Shown here: piece by piece, positions 5,096 through 5,790 of the stretch
Layout of the letters: every line of letters starts with the position of its first letter
How positions within the stretch are numbered: the first letter of the stretch is position 1
From: an uncultured Verrucomicrobiota bacterium
GTDB taxonomy: Bacteria > Verrucomicrobiota > Verrucomicrobiia > Chthoniobacterales > SZAS-18
Length of the DNA: 5,790 nucleotides
Direction: 5' to 3'
NCBI GenBank assembly: GCA_937871685.1
Contig: CALMOL010000155.1
Coordinates: 1-5,790, forward strand
The notes under the pieces: generated by a model
What the model was told of the DNA's origin: nothing
Database searches by the model: none
Seen by the model: only the letters and a program-made list of their open reading frames with translations
Position numbers and translations under genes: made by a program

Positions 5096-5790
5096 ATGCG
5101 ATTCCCCGCCTTCCTTTTTCTCGCCGCCCTCCCCGTGCTGCCTTCGGCGCTGCCCGCGCAGGAGGGCGCGCCCAGCCCGGCTGAGATCCTGCGCGCGGCG
5201 CGCCGGGCCAGCGCGGGCCGCAACCTCGAGCTGCGCGGCGCCCTCACCGCGCTGCCGGCCGACGCCACGCAGCGGCCGGTGGAAGCTTCGTTTCGCCTCG
5301 CGAGCGATGGCGGGCCGACGGTGCGCTACATCTTTTCCGACCCCGAGCCGGTGACGCTCACGCTGCGCATCGGCGAGAGCTCCTCCGAGCTGACCGAGTC
5401 GCGCTCCGGCCGCGGCGAGGGCGCGGGCGACCCGACGCGCCGCGTGCTTGGCACCGACCTGACCTACGAGGACCTGGCACTGAAGTTCCTGTATTGGACG
5501 CGCGGCACCGTCGAGGGAGCCGACAAGATGAAGACGCGCCCCGTGTGGCGCCTGCGCATGCAAGCCCCCGGCGGCACGCGATCGGCCTACGGCAGCATGC
5601 TGCTATGGGTGGACCAGGGGAGCGGCGCCCTGTTCCGCGCCGAGGGATTCAACGCCGCGGGCCGGCCGATCCGCCGCTTCGAGGTGCTCTCCGGCCAGGT
5701 CATCAACCGCGCCTGGTATCTCAAGCAGATGCGCGTGGAAACCATCGACCCGGCCACGGGCCGCGCCGTCTCGCGCACCCGCATGGACAT
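5096..5790 (+). CDS. Outer membrane lipoprotein-sorting (LolA-like) protein, C-terminus cut off
   Basis: The frame from ATG 5096 stays open to the right edge, giving 231 codons. Residues 1-22 are a signal peptide: MRF, a hydrophobic core to about 18, then ALPAQ, with cleavage likely after Ala21. The mature part matches the Verrucomicrobia-type 'outer membrane lipoprotein-sorting protein' family of the LolA/LolB-like fold. Landmarks are VLGTDLTYEDLALKFLYW (117-134), VWRLRM (150-155), MLLWVDQGSGALFRAEGF (168-185), RRFEVLSG (193-200), AWYLKQMRVETIDP (206-219) and SRTRM near the edge. Family members run to about 240-270 residues, so only a short tail is missing. LolA-like proteins bind acyl chains in a half beta-barrel in the periplasm; lipid or lipoprotein carriage here is inferred from the fold, not shown. 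No Shine-Dalgarno is seen. The gene is divergent from PAP2, across the three-copy repeat. Confidence 0.88.
   Translation, partial: MRFPAFLFLAALPVLPSALPAQEGAPSPAEILRAARRASAGRNLELRGALTALPADATQRPVEASFRLASDGGPTVRYIFSDPEPVTLTLRIGESSSELTESRSGRGEGAGDPTRRVLGTDLTYEDLALKFLYWTRGTVEGADKMKTRPVWRLRMQAPGGTRSAYGSMLLWVDQGSGALFRAEGFNAAGRPIRRFEVLSGQVINRAWYLKQMRVETIDPATGRAVSRTRMD

Overview
This is a 5.8 kb piece of a GC-rich bacterial chromosome. It carries seven recognisable protein genes, one small conserved-looking gene and an unusual density of intergenic inverted repeats. The gene set points to Verrucomicrobiota, possibly an Opitutales-like lineage: a DUF1800 protein, an outer-membrane lipoprotein-sorting (LolA-like) protein with the GTDLTYEDL signature, a small 'PF..FVIVTSGG' protein, and no visible Shine-Dalgarno sequences. 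The placement is inference from family knowledge; no rRNA or other phylogenetic marker is present. I see no phage, transposase, CRISPR, tRNA or rRNA gene.

Layout. At 1-149 (minus) is the start of a DUF1800 gene that runs off the left edge. It is divergent from lipA (266-1171, plus), lipoyl synthase. The 147-bp gap after lipA is almost wholly taken up by a long imperfect inverted repeat built from 7-bp units, with an intrinsic-terminator-like hairpin in its centre. Next is a family 2 glycosyltransferase (1319-1990, plus), whose stop codon lies inside the left arm of a second inverted repeat (1984-2089). Then come an HD-domain (p)ppGpp-hydrolase-like protein with a lysine-rich N-terminal extension (2138-3019, plus), a 74-residue protein of unknown function (3086-3310, plus) and an FkbM-type methyltransferase (3326-3994, plus). 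A branched set of hairpins (3999-4100) separates these from the convergent PAP2 phosphatase (4143-4820, minus). The divergent gap 4821-5095 holds three copies of a roughly 47-bp repeat, two direct and one inverted. The window ends inside a secreted LolA-like protein gene (5096 to the right edge, plus).

The genes do not form one pathway. lipA serves lipoylation of 2-oxoacid dehydrogenases. The glycosyltransferase, FkbM methyltransferase, PAP2 phosphatase and LolA-like protein all plausibly concern cell-envelope lipids, glycans or lipoproteins. The HD protein probably acts on alarmones or related nucleotides. The coding content is ordinary. The parts most worth a second look are the four structurally different intergenic repeats, one in nearly every larger gap, which may be families of dispersed non-coding elements.
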